64,000 nucleotides of DNA, taken from the NCBI GenBank assembly GCA_963663285.2, contig CAXXNI010000002.1, positions 62,001-126,000 on the forward strand, in the 5' to 3' direction. Below are positions 7,814-16,241 of the stretch, in pieces (within the stretch, counting starts at the first letter, position 1; each line of letters begins with the position of its first letter). The DNA comes from CAXXOK01 sp963663285 (GTDB lineage Bacteria; Bacillota; Clostridia; Christensenellales; Aristaeellaceae). A program made the translations under genes and the position numbers. Under the pieces are notes generated by a model that saw only the letters and a list, made by a program, of their open reading frames with translations, was not told where the DNA came from and ran no database searches.

Positions 7814-8707
7814 ATGGAGATTATCCGTAAGCAAATGCGCAGGACAAACCTGTGGCCCTACTTGCTGGTGCTGCCGGCTTTGCTGGTTGTGATCGCCGTA
7901 GTGTTTATTCCCATCCTCAACGCCATTTCCATGAGTCTGCAAAACTACGATTTACGCAGACCCAAGCAGATTGGATATATCGGGCTGCAAAATTATGTTC
8001 AGCTCTTTGCGGACAAACAATTTATCGCCAGCCTGTACCGCACGGCGCTATGGGTTATCTTCGGCGTTGGTTTCCAGTTTGTGTTTGGTTTTATGCTGGC
8101 GCTGCTGCTCAACCAGGAGTTTCGCGGCAGGGGCTTGGTACGTTCCGTAAGCCTGATTCCGTGGGTTACGCCCGGCGTACTGATTGCCTTAATGTGGCGT
8201 TGGCTGCTGGATGGTAACTATGGCGTTGTGAACGATTTGCTGCATAAAGCCGGATTAATTAGTAGTAACATTGCTTTTTTAGCCACACGCAATATGGCGC
8301 TGCCCTCGGTAATCCTGACCATTGTCTGGCAGGGCATTCCGTTTTTTGCACTGATGCTGCTGGCAGGTTTGCAGGGCATTTCCCACGACCTGTACGAAGC
8401 TTCGGATATTGACGGCGCGCACAGCCTGCAAAAACTTTTCTACATTACAATCCCATCGCTTAAGAACACGATTTTCGTAACGACCATGCTTCGTGTGATT
8501 TGGGTTGCCAACTCGGTTGACGTTATTTTCAACATGACGGAAGGCGGCCCGGCTTATGCCACACAGACGCTGAGTATTTATATCTACTTGAAAGCAAATA
8601 CGTTAAATATGGGCTACGCATCCGCCATGGCCATCGTTATGACCATTTTGCTGCTGGCCTTCTCAATACCGTACCTGCGTAGTATGTTTAAGGAACAGGG
8701 GGTGTAA
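7814..8707 (+). CDS. CUT1 sugar importer, permease 1 (MalF/UgpA type)
   Basis: This 297-residue membrane protein has six predicted membrane segments and the inner-membrane ABC permease EAA loop, read here as E-A-S-D-I-D-G-A near residue 195, where the ATPase docks. The N-terminus (L-W-P-Y-L-L-V-L-P-A) is typical of UgpA-like permeases. It ends three bases before the second permease. No ATPase is encoded in the operon. Confidence 0.93.
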   Translation: MEIIRKQMRRTNLWPYLLVLPALLVVIAVVFIPILNAISMSLQNYDLRRPKQIGYIGLQNYVQLFADKQFIASLYRTALWVIFGVGFQFVFGFMLALLLNQEFRGRGLVRSVSLIPWVTPGVLIALMWRWLLDGNYGVVNDLLHKAGLISSNIAFLATRNMALPSVILTIVWQGIPFFALMLLAGLQGISHDLYEASDIDGAHSLQKLFYITIPSLKNTIFVTTMLRVIWVANSVDVIFNMTEGGPAYATQTLSIYIYLKANTLNMGYASAMAIVMTILLLAFSIPYLRSMFKEQGV

Positions 8708-8710
8708 TGG

Positions 8711-9559
8711 ATGCAGTCAATTGTAAGCCGTGGCCGTCACCCCGTAAAGAGGTTTCTACTGCTGGGAATTCCGCTTGCTGTTATCCTGATTTTCCTGTTG
8801 TTTCCTTATTACTGGACGCTGGTTACCAGCCTGAAACCCAATGCAGAATTGTACAGTACAAAAGTTGTTTACTGGCCGGCAAACCCGACGTTGGATGCGT
8901 ATTCGCAGCTGTTTGGTAAATTCAACTTCCTCAAGCCCATGTGGAACAGCTTCATTGTTGCGATCATAACAACGATTTTATCGCTGACCGTATCGATGCT
9001 GGCGGCCTACTCGTTTTCCCGTTTCCGGTATAAAGGCCGGAAAGTGCTGATGGTGCTGTTTTTAACCAACAACATGTTCCCGACAGTATTGTTATTGATT
9101 CCGCTGTTTACCATTATGCGTTCCATTAATTTGCTGTACACGCCATCTGCACTTGTGCTATCCTATACGACGTTTACCATTCCCTTCTCGGTATGGCTGC
9201 TCAACGGCTACCTGAACGATTTGCCCATGTCACTGGAAGAAGCGGCCATGGTGGACGGCGCCAACCGTGCGCAGGCATTTATGCGCATTATCATGCCGGT
9301 GCTGATTCCCTGCCTGCTGGCGACAGGCGTGTACATTTTCATGCAGTCCTGGAATGAATACACATTTGCTGTTTTGTTCACCAACGACCGTAACCGCACG
9401 GTTCCTGTGGCGCTGAAAAGCTTGATTGGCCAGTTCGGCGTACAGTGGGAACTGCTGACGGCCGGAGGCATTATTACCGTCATTCCCGTGTGTTTCATGT
9501 TCTTCTTTGCACAAAAGAGGCTGGTTGCCGGCCTCACTTCTGGAGCTGTAAAGGGGTAA
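8711..9559 (+). CDS. CUT1 sugar importer, permease 2 (MalG/UgpE type)
   Basis: This 282-residue membrane protein pairs with the preceding permease. It has six predicted membrane segments, the EAA loop E-E-A-A-M-V-D-G-A near residue 178, and the typical C-terminus F-A-Q-K-R-L-V-A-G-L-T-S-G-A-V-K-G. The start follows AGGGGG at a normal distance and lies 3 bases after the previous stop. An ATPase of the MsmX/UgpC kind must come from elsewhere. Confidence 0.94.
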   Translation: MQSIVSRGRHPVKRFLLLGIPLAVILIFLLFPYYWTLVTSLKPNAELYSTKVVYWPANPTLDAYSQLFGKFNFLKPMWNSFIVAIITTILSLTVSMLAAYSFSRFRYKGRKVLMVLFLTNNMFPTVLLLIPLFTIMRSINLLYTPSALVLSYTTFTIPFSVWLLNGYLNDLPMSLEEAAMVDGANRAQAFMRIIMPVLIPCLLATGVYIFMQSWNEYTFAVLFTNDRNRTVPVALKSLIGQFGVQWELLTAGGIITVIPVCFMFFFAQKRLVAGLTSGAVKG

Positions 9560-9596
9560 TTCCCTTTGCATACATTCAATGGAGAGGATACTGACC

Positions 9597-10400
9597 ATGA
9601 CAGAACAATTGCAATCGCAGGCACGCCAAATCAGAACCGATATTCTGAAAATGCTCTATGCCTGCCAGTCGGGGCATCCAGGTGGTTCCTTGTCTCTGGT
9701 GGAAATTTTGCTGGCGCTTTATAACAACGTCCTGCGCTATGATCCTCAAAACCCGTCCTGGCCGGAGCGCGACCGGCTGGTGCTCAGCAAGGGGCATGGC
9801 TGCCCCGCATTGTATGCGACGCTTGCTGAAAAAGGCTTTTTCCCGCGTGAATCACTATGGTCCCTGCGCCAATTGGGCAGCATTTTACAGGGCCATCCGG
9901 ACATGCACAAAACGCCCGGCGTGGATGCCAGCACAGGTTCGCTGGGACAGGGTATGTCTGTCTCGGTAGGGTATGCACTGGCTGGCAAACGACAGGAAAA
10001 ACCTTTCCGCGTATTCTGCGTTGTCGGCGATGGCGAAGCGCAGGAAGGTTTGGTTTGGGAAGCTGCTATGGCGGCTGCGCATTACCACCTGAACAACCTG
10101 ACGGTGCTGATGGATTATAACCAGCTGCAAATTGACGGCACAAACGATCAAGTGCTTTCCATTGGCGATATTATGGATAAATTCCGCGCCTTTGGCTGGG
10201 ACTGCGATCAGGTGGACGGCCATGATGTGGCGGCGATTACCGAAGCGCTGAACAAGCCTGCTGGTGAAAAACCCCGTTTCCTGCTTTGCCATACGGTGAA
10301 GGGGAAAGGCGTCACCTTTATGGAAAATCAGGTTGGCTGGCACGGAAAGCCCATGAACCAGGAACAATATGAAGCCGCGATGCGCGAAATGGGGGTTTGA
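9597..10400 (+). CDS. transketolase, N-terminal subunit
   Basis: This 267-residue protein is the thiamin-diphosphate-binding half of a split transketolase, which moves two-carbon ketol units between sugar phosphates. Visible motifs are S-G-H-P-G-G-S-L-S (near residue 22), S-K-G-H-G near 63, a G-S-L-G-Q-G-M-S block near 115, and the diphosphate/metal motif G-D-G-E-A-Q-E-G near 144. ATG at 9597 is preferred to 9579 since GGAGAGG precedes it. The C-terminal half follows two bases after the stop. Its place in a sugar-import operon implies a catabolic role rather than housekeeping. Confidence 0.92.
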   Translation: MTEQLQSQARQIRTDILKMLYACQSGHPGGSLSLVEILLALYNNVLRYDPQNPSWPERDRLVLSKGHGCPALYATLAEKGFFPRESLWSLRQLGSILQGHPDMHKTPGVDASTGSLGQGMSVSVGYALAGKRQEKPFRVFCVVGDGEAQEGLVWEAAMAAAHYHLNNLTVLMDYNQLQIDGTNDQVLSIGDIMDKFRAFGWDCDQVDGHDVAAITEALNKPAGEKPRFLLCHTVKGKGVTFMENQVGWHGKPMNQEQYEAAMREMGV

Positions 10401-10402
10401 CA

Positions 10403-11347
10403 ATGGCTGAAAAACAATCCACCCGTGTGGCCTATGGCAAAGCCCTTGCCGAATTGGGTGAAAAAAACAAAAATGTATTGGTAGTAGACGCCGATCTTGC
10501 TCATGCGACGATGACGGTGGAATTTGCGAACCAGTTTCCGGACCGGTTTTATAATTTCGGCATTGCCGAAGCAAATATGATGGCGGCGGCTTCGGGTTTG
10601 GCTAACAGCGGCTATCAGGTGTTTGCCAGCACCTTTGCGCTCTTTGGCGCTGGGCGTGCTTATGAGCAAATTCGCAACTCCATTTGCTATACCAAAGCCA
10701 ACGTCAAGCTGGGCCTTTCCCACGCAGGCCCCAGCGCGGGCGAGGATGGCGGCAGCCATCAGGCTGTGGAAGATATCGCGCTGATGCGTGTTTTGCCCAA
10801 CATGACGGTGCTGGTGCCCTGCGACGCGATTGAGATGCGCAAAGCTGTGTTTGCGGCATCGGAAACGGACACTCCCCTGTTTATCCGTACCGGCCGTCTG
10901 CCAACCGATATTTGCACCGAAGAAAACACCCCCTTTGAAATTGGCAAAGCGGTAGTACTCCGCGAGGGGACGGATGTAGCAATTTTCGCCTGCGGTATTA
11001 TGGTGGCACAGGCGCTGGAAGCGGCACAGGCATTGAGCGTACAGGGTATATCCGCAGCTGTGGTGAATGTGCATACCATAAAGCCGCTGGATGCGGAGTG
11101 CGTACAAAAGTATGCCAAGCAGTGCGGCGCGGTGGTAACGGCGGAAGAGCATTCCATTATAGGCGGGCTGGGCTCGGCTATTGCTGAATCGCTGATGGGT
11201 AAGGTGTGCGCACCGTTTGAGCGTGTCGGCATACAGGACCGTTTTGGTCAAAGCGGCAAACCGCAGGATTTGTTTGCCGAGTACGGCCTGACGGCGGAAG
11301 CCATTGAGAAAGCGTGCCATACGGTACTTAAACAGAAAAACGCGTAA
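10403..11347 (+). CDS. transketolase, C-terminal subunit
   Basis: This 314-residue protein supplies the pyrimidine-binding and C-terminal domains of the split transketolase. It starts with the usual S-T-R-x-A-Y-G-K-A-L segment and has the catalytic glutamate in G-I-A-E-A-N-M (near residue 52) and an H-A-G-P-S-A-G-E-D-G region near 110. ATG at 10403 follows GGGGGT; the upstream TTG overlaps the previous stop. It must form a complex with the preceding protein to be active. Related two-subunit enzymes act on apulose-4-phosphate or sulfofructose-type sugars, so an unusual substrate is possible here. Confidence 0.92.
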   Translation: MAEKQSTRVAYGKALAELGEKNKNVLVVDADLAHATMTVEFANQFPDRFYNFGIAEANMMAAASGLANSGYQVFASTFALFGAGRAYEQIRNSICYTKANVKLGLSHAGPSAGEDGGSHQAVEDIALMRVLPNMTVLVPCDAIEMRKAVFAASETDTPLFIRTGRLPTDICTEENTPFEIGKAVVLREGTDVAIFACGIMVAQALEAAQALSVQGISAAVVNVHTIKPLDAECVQKYAKQCGAVVTAEEHSIIGGLGSAIAESLMGKVCAPFERVGIQDRFGQSGKPQDLFAEYGLTAEAIEKACHTVLKQKNA

Positions 11348-11382
11348 TTGGCGAAAACATCGCCCAGAGAGGGATGCTGAAG

Positions 11383-11778
11383 ATGGAAATTCTGGAATAC
11401 GCTTATGAAGGCAACGGCCTGACCCGTGTGTTTGAAAACGCAAAATGGATGGTTGGCATTAAAAACTGGAAGCCGGAGAACGACATCAGCGGTTTGGATT
11501 GTGTGGAGCGCCATAATGAGACGGACGAGCTTTTTGTTCTGCTGGCCGGCCGCTGCACGCTGCTGTTTGCCAACGAGCAGGAAGGTGCGCTCGCCTTTAG
11601 CACGGTGGAAATGAAACCCGGCAAGGTATATAACATCCCTGCTACGTTATGGCATAATACCATTACGCAAAAGGATACCAAACTGGTTTTGATTGAAGAT
11701 TCTGCAACCGGAGCAGCGAACAGCGATGTTTTACCTCTGACGGCTGAACAGATGGACGCCGTTAAGAAAATGGTGTGA
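11383..11778 (+). CDS. small cupin-fold protein of unknown function
   Basis: This 131-residue protein looks like a single-domain cupin: E-R-H-N-E-T-D-E-L-F-V-L-L-A-G near residues 42-56 resembles cupin motif 1 with a possible metal-binding H/E set, and P-G-K-V-Y-N-I-P-A-x-x-W-H near 82-94 resembles motif 2. ATG at 11383 is chosen because GAGAGGG is well placed for it and too close to the in-frame ATG at 11374. As last gene of the importer-transketolase operon it may be a sugar isomerase, epimerase or mutarotase-like enzyme; that is inference. Confidence 0.7.
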   Translation: MEILEYAYEGNGLTRVFENAKWMVGIKNWKPENDISGLDCVERHNETDELFVLLAGRCTLLFANEQEGALAFSTVEMKPGKVYNIPATLWHNTITQKDTKLVLIEDSATGAANSDVLPLTAEQMDAVKKMV

Positions 11779-11801
11779 CGCTGCAAGCGAAACAATTATC
11801 G

Positions 11802-11836
11802 AAAGGCACGCCTGTTTGCCGGGCGTGCCTTTTTAT
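11802..11836 (+). terminator. intrinsic terminator of the transketolase operon
   Basis: An 11-bp stem AAAGGCACGCC/GGCGTGCCTTT (11802-11812 with 11822-11832) with a 9-base loop runs into a T tract. It ends the FadR-importer-transketolase-cupin operon. Confidence 0.88.
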
Positions 11837-11991
11837 GCATCTGTTGTATAAAACCGTGGGGAATGGAAACTGTGTAATGGTAAGAAGAGCTGGGAAAAAA
11901 CAGGAGTGCAAGAAGGGAATTGCCAGCTGGATAAAGAAAACCAGTATTGTTACAGACGGCTGTTTTGTATACATGGCAAGCGAAACAATGC

Positions 11992-12020
11992 TTGCAAAGC
12001 AGATGGTACCGTTATATTAT
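11992..12020 (+). promoter_or_regulatory. promoter of the polysaccharide operon
   Basis: TTGCAA (11992-11997) and TATTAT (12015-12020) are separated by 17 bases, about 70 bases before the first start codon. The 14-bp repeat described in this intergenic region abuts the -35 box and could bind a regulator. Confidence 0.62.
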
Positions 12021-12088
12021 AGAATAGATAACGAACCGGTTGCATGGTATTGCCGCAGCTGAAGAAACCGATGGGCAGGGGTATAAAA

Positions 12089-13489
12089 ATGATACGGAAA
12101 AACCAACGGTTTTTAAATATAATAAATGTGCTAAGCGATGGGTTTATCGTGTTAGTATCCTACTTGTTGGCGACCTGGCTGTGGCTGGGCGTCTATAAAA
12201 GGAATCCTAATAATCTGGCGATTATCAGCTCGTTTTATCAGGGCGTCGGCCTTGCTGCCTGTGCATATGCGCTGGCGATGCTGCTTTTATTGGCGTTATT
12301 GGGGTCTTATAACTCTTTACGAATCCGCAGGATACGCAAAGAGTTTTTGATTGTGCTGGAGGCAAACGCTATTGGCGTTTTACTGGTCGGCGCATTTTTA
12401 TATACGTTGCGTTTGCAAGACTTTTCCCGTGGCGTGCTTGCTGTTTTTTTCTTTTTAAGTACCGGCTTACTATGCGTAAAACGGCTGGGGCTTCGTTATG
12501 TTTTGTTTTGGATGCGCCGTAATGGTTACAACCAAAAAAGGGTTCTGGTTGTAGGCTCCGGCCGGCTGGCCCGGCAATATGTAACCAATATTAAAACATA
12601 TCGTAATTTAGGGTTTACAGCAGCGGGTTATTTTGGAAAACCGGATACGAACCCTGATGTGCCGTATTTAGGCGGATATACGGAAATAGAAACGTATTTG
12701 AAAGATACTGAAGCGGATGCTATGGTGCTGGCATTGGAACCGGACGAAATTGACTGGATCAAGCCGCTGATTGGAGTATGCGAACGGTGCGGCACCAAAG
12801 TATCGGTCATCCCGTTTTACAACGATGTAATTCCTACTTGTTCTTCTTTTGAAGTGATCGGCGATACAAAGTTGATTTCCCTGCGCAGCAAGGCGCTGGA
12901 TAATATGGGGTACGCTTTTTTAAAACGGGCGTTTGATATTGTGTTTAGTGTTGTGCTGCTTATCCTTCTATCGCCGCTGTTGCTGATAGCGATTACAGGA
13001 ACCAAGCTTTCCAGCCCCGGCCCTGTCTTTTTTAAACAGGAGCGGGTGGGACGTAATAAAAAACGGTTTATGCTTTATAAAATCCGCAGCATGCGTGTGA
13101 ATGCTGCGGAGGCAACGGGTTGGACCACACAGAAGGATCCGCGTAAGACCCGTTTTGGCAGCTTTTTACGGAAATTCAGCATTGACGAGCTTCCACAACT
13201 ATACAATGTACTCAAAGGGGATATGAGCCTGATCGGGCCACGGCCGGAAATCCCTTATTACGTGGAACGATTTGCTAAGGATATTCCATTGTACATGGTG
13301 AAACATCAGGTTCGTCCGGGCATGACTGGATGGGCACAGGTGAATGGGTATCGCGGTGATACCAGCATCGCCAAACGGATTGAGTATGATATTTGGTATA
13401 TTGAAAACTGGAGTGTGGGCCTGGAGCTGGCTATTTTAATTCGGACTTTTTTTGGCGCGTGGTACAACCACGAGAAGCTGTCGAAATGA
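12089..13489 (+). CDS. polyprenyl-phosphate sugar-1-phosphate transferase (priming enzyme)
   Basis: This 466-residue membrane enzyme probably starts the polysaccharide by moving a sugar-1-phosphate from a nucleotide sugar to undecaprenyl phosphate. It has four to five N-terminal membrane segments, a CoA-binding-like central domain (V-L-V-V-G-S-G-R-L-A near residue 150), another membrane hairpin near 285-310 and the C-terminal bacterial sugar transferase domain, with K-R-A-F-D, G-P-V-F-F-K-Q-E-R-V-G and G-P-R-P-E motifs. The architecture is that of WcaJ/WbaP-type enzymes. ATG at 12089 follows GGGCAGGGG. It heads the operon. Confidence 0.93.
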   Translation: MIRKNQRFLNIINVLSDGFIVLVSYLLATWLWLGVYKRNPNNLAIISSFYQGVGLAACAYALAMLLLLALLGSYNSLRIRRIRKEFLIVLEANAIGVLLVGAFLYTLRLQDFSRGVLAVFFFLSTGLLCVKRLGLRYVLFWMRRNGYNQKRVLVVGSGRLARQYVTNIKTYRNLGFTAAGYFGKPDTNPDVPYLGGYTEIETYLKDTEADAMVLALEPDEIDWIKPLIGVCERCGTKVSVIPFYNDVIPTCSSFEVIGDTKLISLRSKALDNMGYAFLKRAFDIVFSVVLLILLSPLLLIAITGTKLSSPGPVFFKQERVGRNKKRFMLYKIRSMRVNAAEATGWTTQKDPRKTRFGSFLRKFSIDELPQLYNVLKGDMSLIGPRPEIPYYVERFAKDIPLYMVKHQVRPGMTGWAQVNGYRGDTSIAKRIEYDIWYIENWSVGLELAILIRTFFGAWYNHEKLSK

Positions 13490-13558
13490 AAATAACCGGG
13501 GAAACAGATACTTTCACAGAGTATCCCGCACCCTACACAGGAGTAAAGGAGCATAGGA

Positions 13559-14503
13559 ATGCTTAAAACGTCGATCATCATCCCGACGCTGAATGCAGCT
13601 TGCGAAATACAAACGCTGCTTGACGCAATTCGCAGGCAAACGATACAGCCGGATGAGATTTTGATTATCGACAGCGCCTCTGCTGATGATACGGTGCGGC
13701 TTGCCAAATCAGACCCCGGCGTACGGGTGATTCCGATTACACGGGAAGCGTTTGATCATGGGGGCACACGCAACGTGGCCTTTGGGCAGAGTACGGGGGA
13801 GATTGTCTTTTTCTTCTCGCAGGATGCGGTTCCCGAAGATGAGCATTATCTGCAAACGATGCTGGATGTGTTTGCGGACGAAACCATTGCCGGCGTTTAC
13901 GCACGCCAGCAACCGCGCGCGGATGCCGCTGCCGCGGAGAAATACACTCGTATGTTCAATTACCCTATGATAAGCGGGCAAAGAAGCAAAGCGGATATTG
14001 ACAGGCTTGGCATCAAGGCTTTTTTCTTTTCAGATGTCGCGAGTGCATATCGCAGAGAGGCTTTTTACAAGGTGGGCGGGTTCGACGAACCCTTGCCAAC
14101 CAATGAGGATATGCTGATCGCCTGGAAACTGCTTACGGGCGGATACCGCATTGGCTACTGCGCGCAAACTTGCGTTGTTCATAGCCATACGTTTCCACTT
14201 CAAAAAGTATTCAAGCATGACTTTGATATTGGTGCCGTTATGGAGATGTTTTGCGAGCGGTTTGCGGGCGTTCGTGTCGGTGGCGAAGGAATGCGTTATG
14301 CGCGTACGGTTGGACTGCGTTTATTTGCAGATGGAAGGCTACTGCAGTTGTGCCGTTTTTTGCTGTATTGCGGGCTGCGTGCCTGTGGAAACGCGTTGGG
14401 GAAACGTTGGCGTCATTTACCTGACCGTGTTATTATGCAAATGACCGGAAACCCTAACTTTTGGCGGAAAAAGCTAAACGGGGAGCTGCGGACTGCGAGA
14501 TAG
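13559..14503 (+). CDS. family 2 glycosyltransferase, rhamnosyltransferase-like
   Basis: This 314-residue enzyme has a GT-A fold start (S-I-I-I-P-T-L-N-A-A), the nucleotide-binding I-I-D-S-A-S-A-D-D-T and a D-x-D-like S-Q-D-A-V-P-E-D (near residue 93). An F-D-H-G-G-T-R-N segment near 66 is typical of RfbF/WbbL-type rhamnosyltransferases. The C-terminal E-D-M and basic tail fit too. AGGAG/AAAGGAG sites precede the ATG. With RmlC and RmlD nearby it probably adds rhamnose to the lipid-linked chain. Confidence 0.88.
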   Translation: MLKTSIIIPTLNAACEIQTLLDAIRRQTIQPDEILIIDSASADDTVRLAKSDPGVRVIPITREAFDHGGTRNVAFGQSTGEIVFFFSQDAVPEDEHYLQTMLDVFADETIAGVYARQQPRADAAAAEKYTRMFNYPMISGQRSKADIDRLGIKAFFFSDVASAYRREAFYKVGGFDEPLPTNEDMLIAWKLLTGGYRIGYCAQTCVVHSHTFPLQKVFKHDFDIGAVMEMFCERFAGVRVGGEGMRYARTVGLRLFADGRLLQLCRFLLYCGLRACGNALGKRWRHLPDRVIMQMTGNPNFWRKKLNGELRTAR

Positions 14504-14723
14504 ACCTGAAAAAGGCAGATGCCCGGCAGAGAAGGGTAAGAGAAAGAATGGATTGTGGTTTGGGTTACGGCGAATGATACTTTCGATTGGGTTAGCAAAC
14601 ACTGCCGCAACCGATAAAAAGGGTTACAGCAAGAGGCAGAATCATCGGAATAGGGATACAACAAATGGGATAGAATTAGGGAAGCGAAAATAGACTGATT
14701 AATGATGATATGAGGGATGCAGC

Positions 14724-15281
14724 GTGAAGAAGATTGCTACCAGACTGGATGGCGTATGCATTATCGAGCCGAAGGTTTTTGGGGATCACCGTGGGTATTT
14801 CATGGAAACCTATTCACAAAAAGTATTTGCGGAAATGGGGATTAACGCTGTATTCGTACAGGATAATCAAAGCGCTACCCAAAAAAAGGGATCTATACGC
14901 GGCATCCATTTTCAAATGGCGCCGATGGCACAGGCTAAGCTGGTTCGCGTGACGAAAGGCGCGGTGCTGGATGTTGCGGTCGACCTGCGCAAAGGCAGTC
15001 CGCGTTATTTGCAGTGGGAAAAAGTGGAAATCAGTGCGGAAAATAAGAGAATGCTCTATTTGCCCCGCGGTTTTGGGCATGCGTTCATAACGCTGACGGA
15101 GGATGTAGAGTTTTTGTATAAAGTGGATAACCTCTATAGTAAGCAGCATGACCGCTCGATTCGTTTTGATGATCCACAGATCGGCATAGACTGGGACGTT
15201 TCCAATCCAACCATTTCCGAAAAGGATTTAATGGCGCCGCTGCTGAAAGACAGCGATTGTAATTTTATTTATCAGGCGTAA
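14724..15281 (+). CDS. rfbC: dTDP-4-dehydrorhamnose 3,5-epimerase
   Basis: This 185-residue cupin-fold enzyme (RmlC) epimerises dTDP-4-keto-6-deoxyglucose at C3 and C5 on the way to dTDP-L-rhamnose. The family core is clear: D-x-R-G-Y-F-M-E near residue 22, Q-D-N-Q-S, the catalytic histidine in R-G-I-H-F-Q (about residue 62), V-D-L-R-K-G-S-P, and L-P-R-G-F-G-H-A-F. The start is GTG at 14724 after a GAGGGA site. A 220-base gap before it holds no gene. RmlD is two genes further on; RmlA and RmlB are not in the window. Confidence 0.95.
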   Translation: MKKIATRLDGVCIIEPKVFGDHRGYFMETYSQKVFAEMGINAVFVQDNQSATQKKGSIRGIHFQMAPMAQAKLVRVTKGAVLDVAVDLRKGSPRYLQWEKVEISAENKRMLYLPRGFGHAFITLTEDVEFLYKVDNLYSKQHDRSIRFDDPQIGIDWDVSNPTISEKDLMAPLLKDSDCNFIYQA

Positions 15282-15314
15282 ATGACAGAATACCGATAGA
15301 AACGGAGAACACAT

Positions 15315-16241
15315 GTGCTGAACGGACTGATGGAAAAAGTGATAGCGGTTGGCAAAGAGGAAGGTATCGCTGCACTGGGGAAAAAGACGGTTCGCTGGCT
15401 GTTTACCCGTCATCGGCTGTTGTCTACAGAGATGATAACCGGGCTTGCGCCAGTTTCACCTGTGGATGCTTTTGAACCGGAGGACAGGCATGCCCGTATC
15501 GCTGTACAGATTCATCTGTTCTACCTGTCTTTATTGGATGAGATGATTGAGGTAACCAACCGGATTCCTTATGGGTTTGACGGCTACATCTCTACAGATA
15601 CGGAGGAGAAAGCTTCCATGATTCGAGAGACTTTTGCTGCCAAGAGCCGCGCTGCGCGATTTAAAGTTGCGGTTTATCCCAACCGCGGCAGGGATGTGGG
15701 TCCTTTTCTTTGGCAAATGGCTACCCATTGGGAAGGGTACGATTATATTTGTCACCTGCATACCAAATACTCCAGTCACAATTCCTTTGGTGAAGCTTGG
15801 CGGCATGAAATTTTAAATAGCCTGTTGAATTCACCCGGTCATGTGGCGTCGCTTTTAGCGGTGATGGAAGCAGACCGAACAATTGGGATGATCTTTCCTC
15901 CTACGTACTGGCGCGTGAAACCAAACCTTGGATGGATGGGTAATAAACGAACCGTTGAGACAATAATGAAAAAACTTGCGCTATCGGTTCGTCTGCCGAG
16001 AAGGCCGCAGTTTCCGGCGGGAAATATGTTTTGGGCCAGAACCGATGCTATCGCTCCTCTTTTACGGTATTCATGGAGTGTTGAGGATTTTCCGCCCGAA
16101 AAGAAACAAACGGACGGCACATTGGCTCACGGCGTTGAGCGGTTTTGGGGATGCCTTGCGCAGGCGGGCGGGTACCGTTGCCTGCGGGTGCAACCGCAAA
16201 AGACGGGCGCAAACGATAAATGTTGTGAGGAAAAGGCATGA
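15315..16241 (+). CDS. RgpF-like rhamnan synthesis protein
   Basis: This 308-residue cytoplasmic protein belongs to the rhamnan synthesis F family, known from streptococcal rhamnose polysaccharide clusters and thought to be glycosyltransferase-like. Visible hallmarks are the I-Q-I-H-L-F-Y segment near residue 57, P-N-R-G-R-D-V-G-P-F near 120 and Y-D-Y-I-C-H-L-H-T-K near 139. The same set recurs in the C-terminal half of the protein at 21712. The start is a GTG after CGGAG; ATG at 15330 is possible. The stop overlaps the rfbD start (ATGA). Confidence 0.82.
   Translation: MLNGLMEKVIAVGKEEGIAALGKKTVRWLFTRHRLLSTEMITGLAPVSPVDAFEPEDRHARIAVQIHLFYLSLLDEMIEVTNRIPYGFDGYISTDTEEKASMIRETFAAKSRAARFKVAVYPNRGRDVGPFLWQMATHWEGYDYICHLHTKYSSHNSFGEAWRHEILNSLLNSPGHVASLLAVMEADRTIGMIFPPTYWRVKPNLGWMGNKRTVETIMKKLALSVRLPRRPQFPAGNMFWARTDAIAPLLRYSWSVEDFPPEKKQTDGTLAHGVERFWGCLAQAGGYRCLRVQPQKTGANDKCCEEKA

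Larger units (their letters stand above)
11779..12088 (+). other. intergenic region before the polysaccharide operon
   Basis: About 310 bases contain the terminator at 11802 and the promoter at 11992, listed separately. A 14-bp direct repeat (GCAAGCGAAACAAT at 11783-11796 and 11976-11989) spans the region; the second copy overlaps the -35 area and forms part of a 6-bp hairpin GCAAGC/GCTTGC (11976-11995). A 95-codon frame across this stretch is not supported as a gene. Confidence 0.5.

Noticed and set aside
9597..11347. Split transketolase as a frameshifted single gene
   Set aside because: Both halves have their own ribosome sites and starts, are intact at the expected domain boundary and match the known two-subunit form.
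11976..11995. Small inverted repeat GCAAGC/GCTTGC as a terminator
   Set aside because: It has no T tract and overlaps the -35 box of a promoter, so it is better read as part of a control region.
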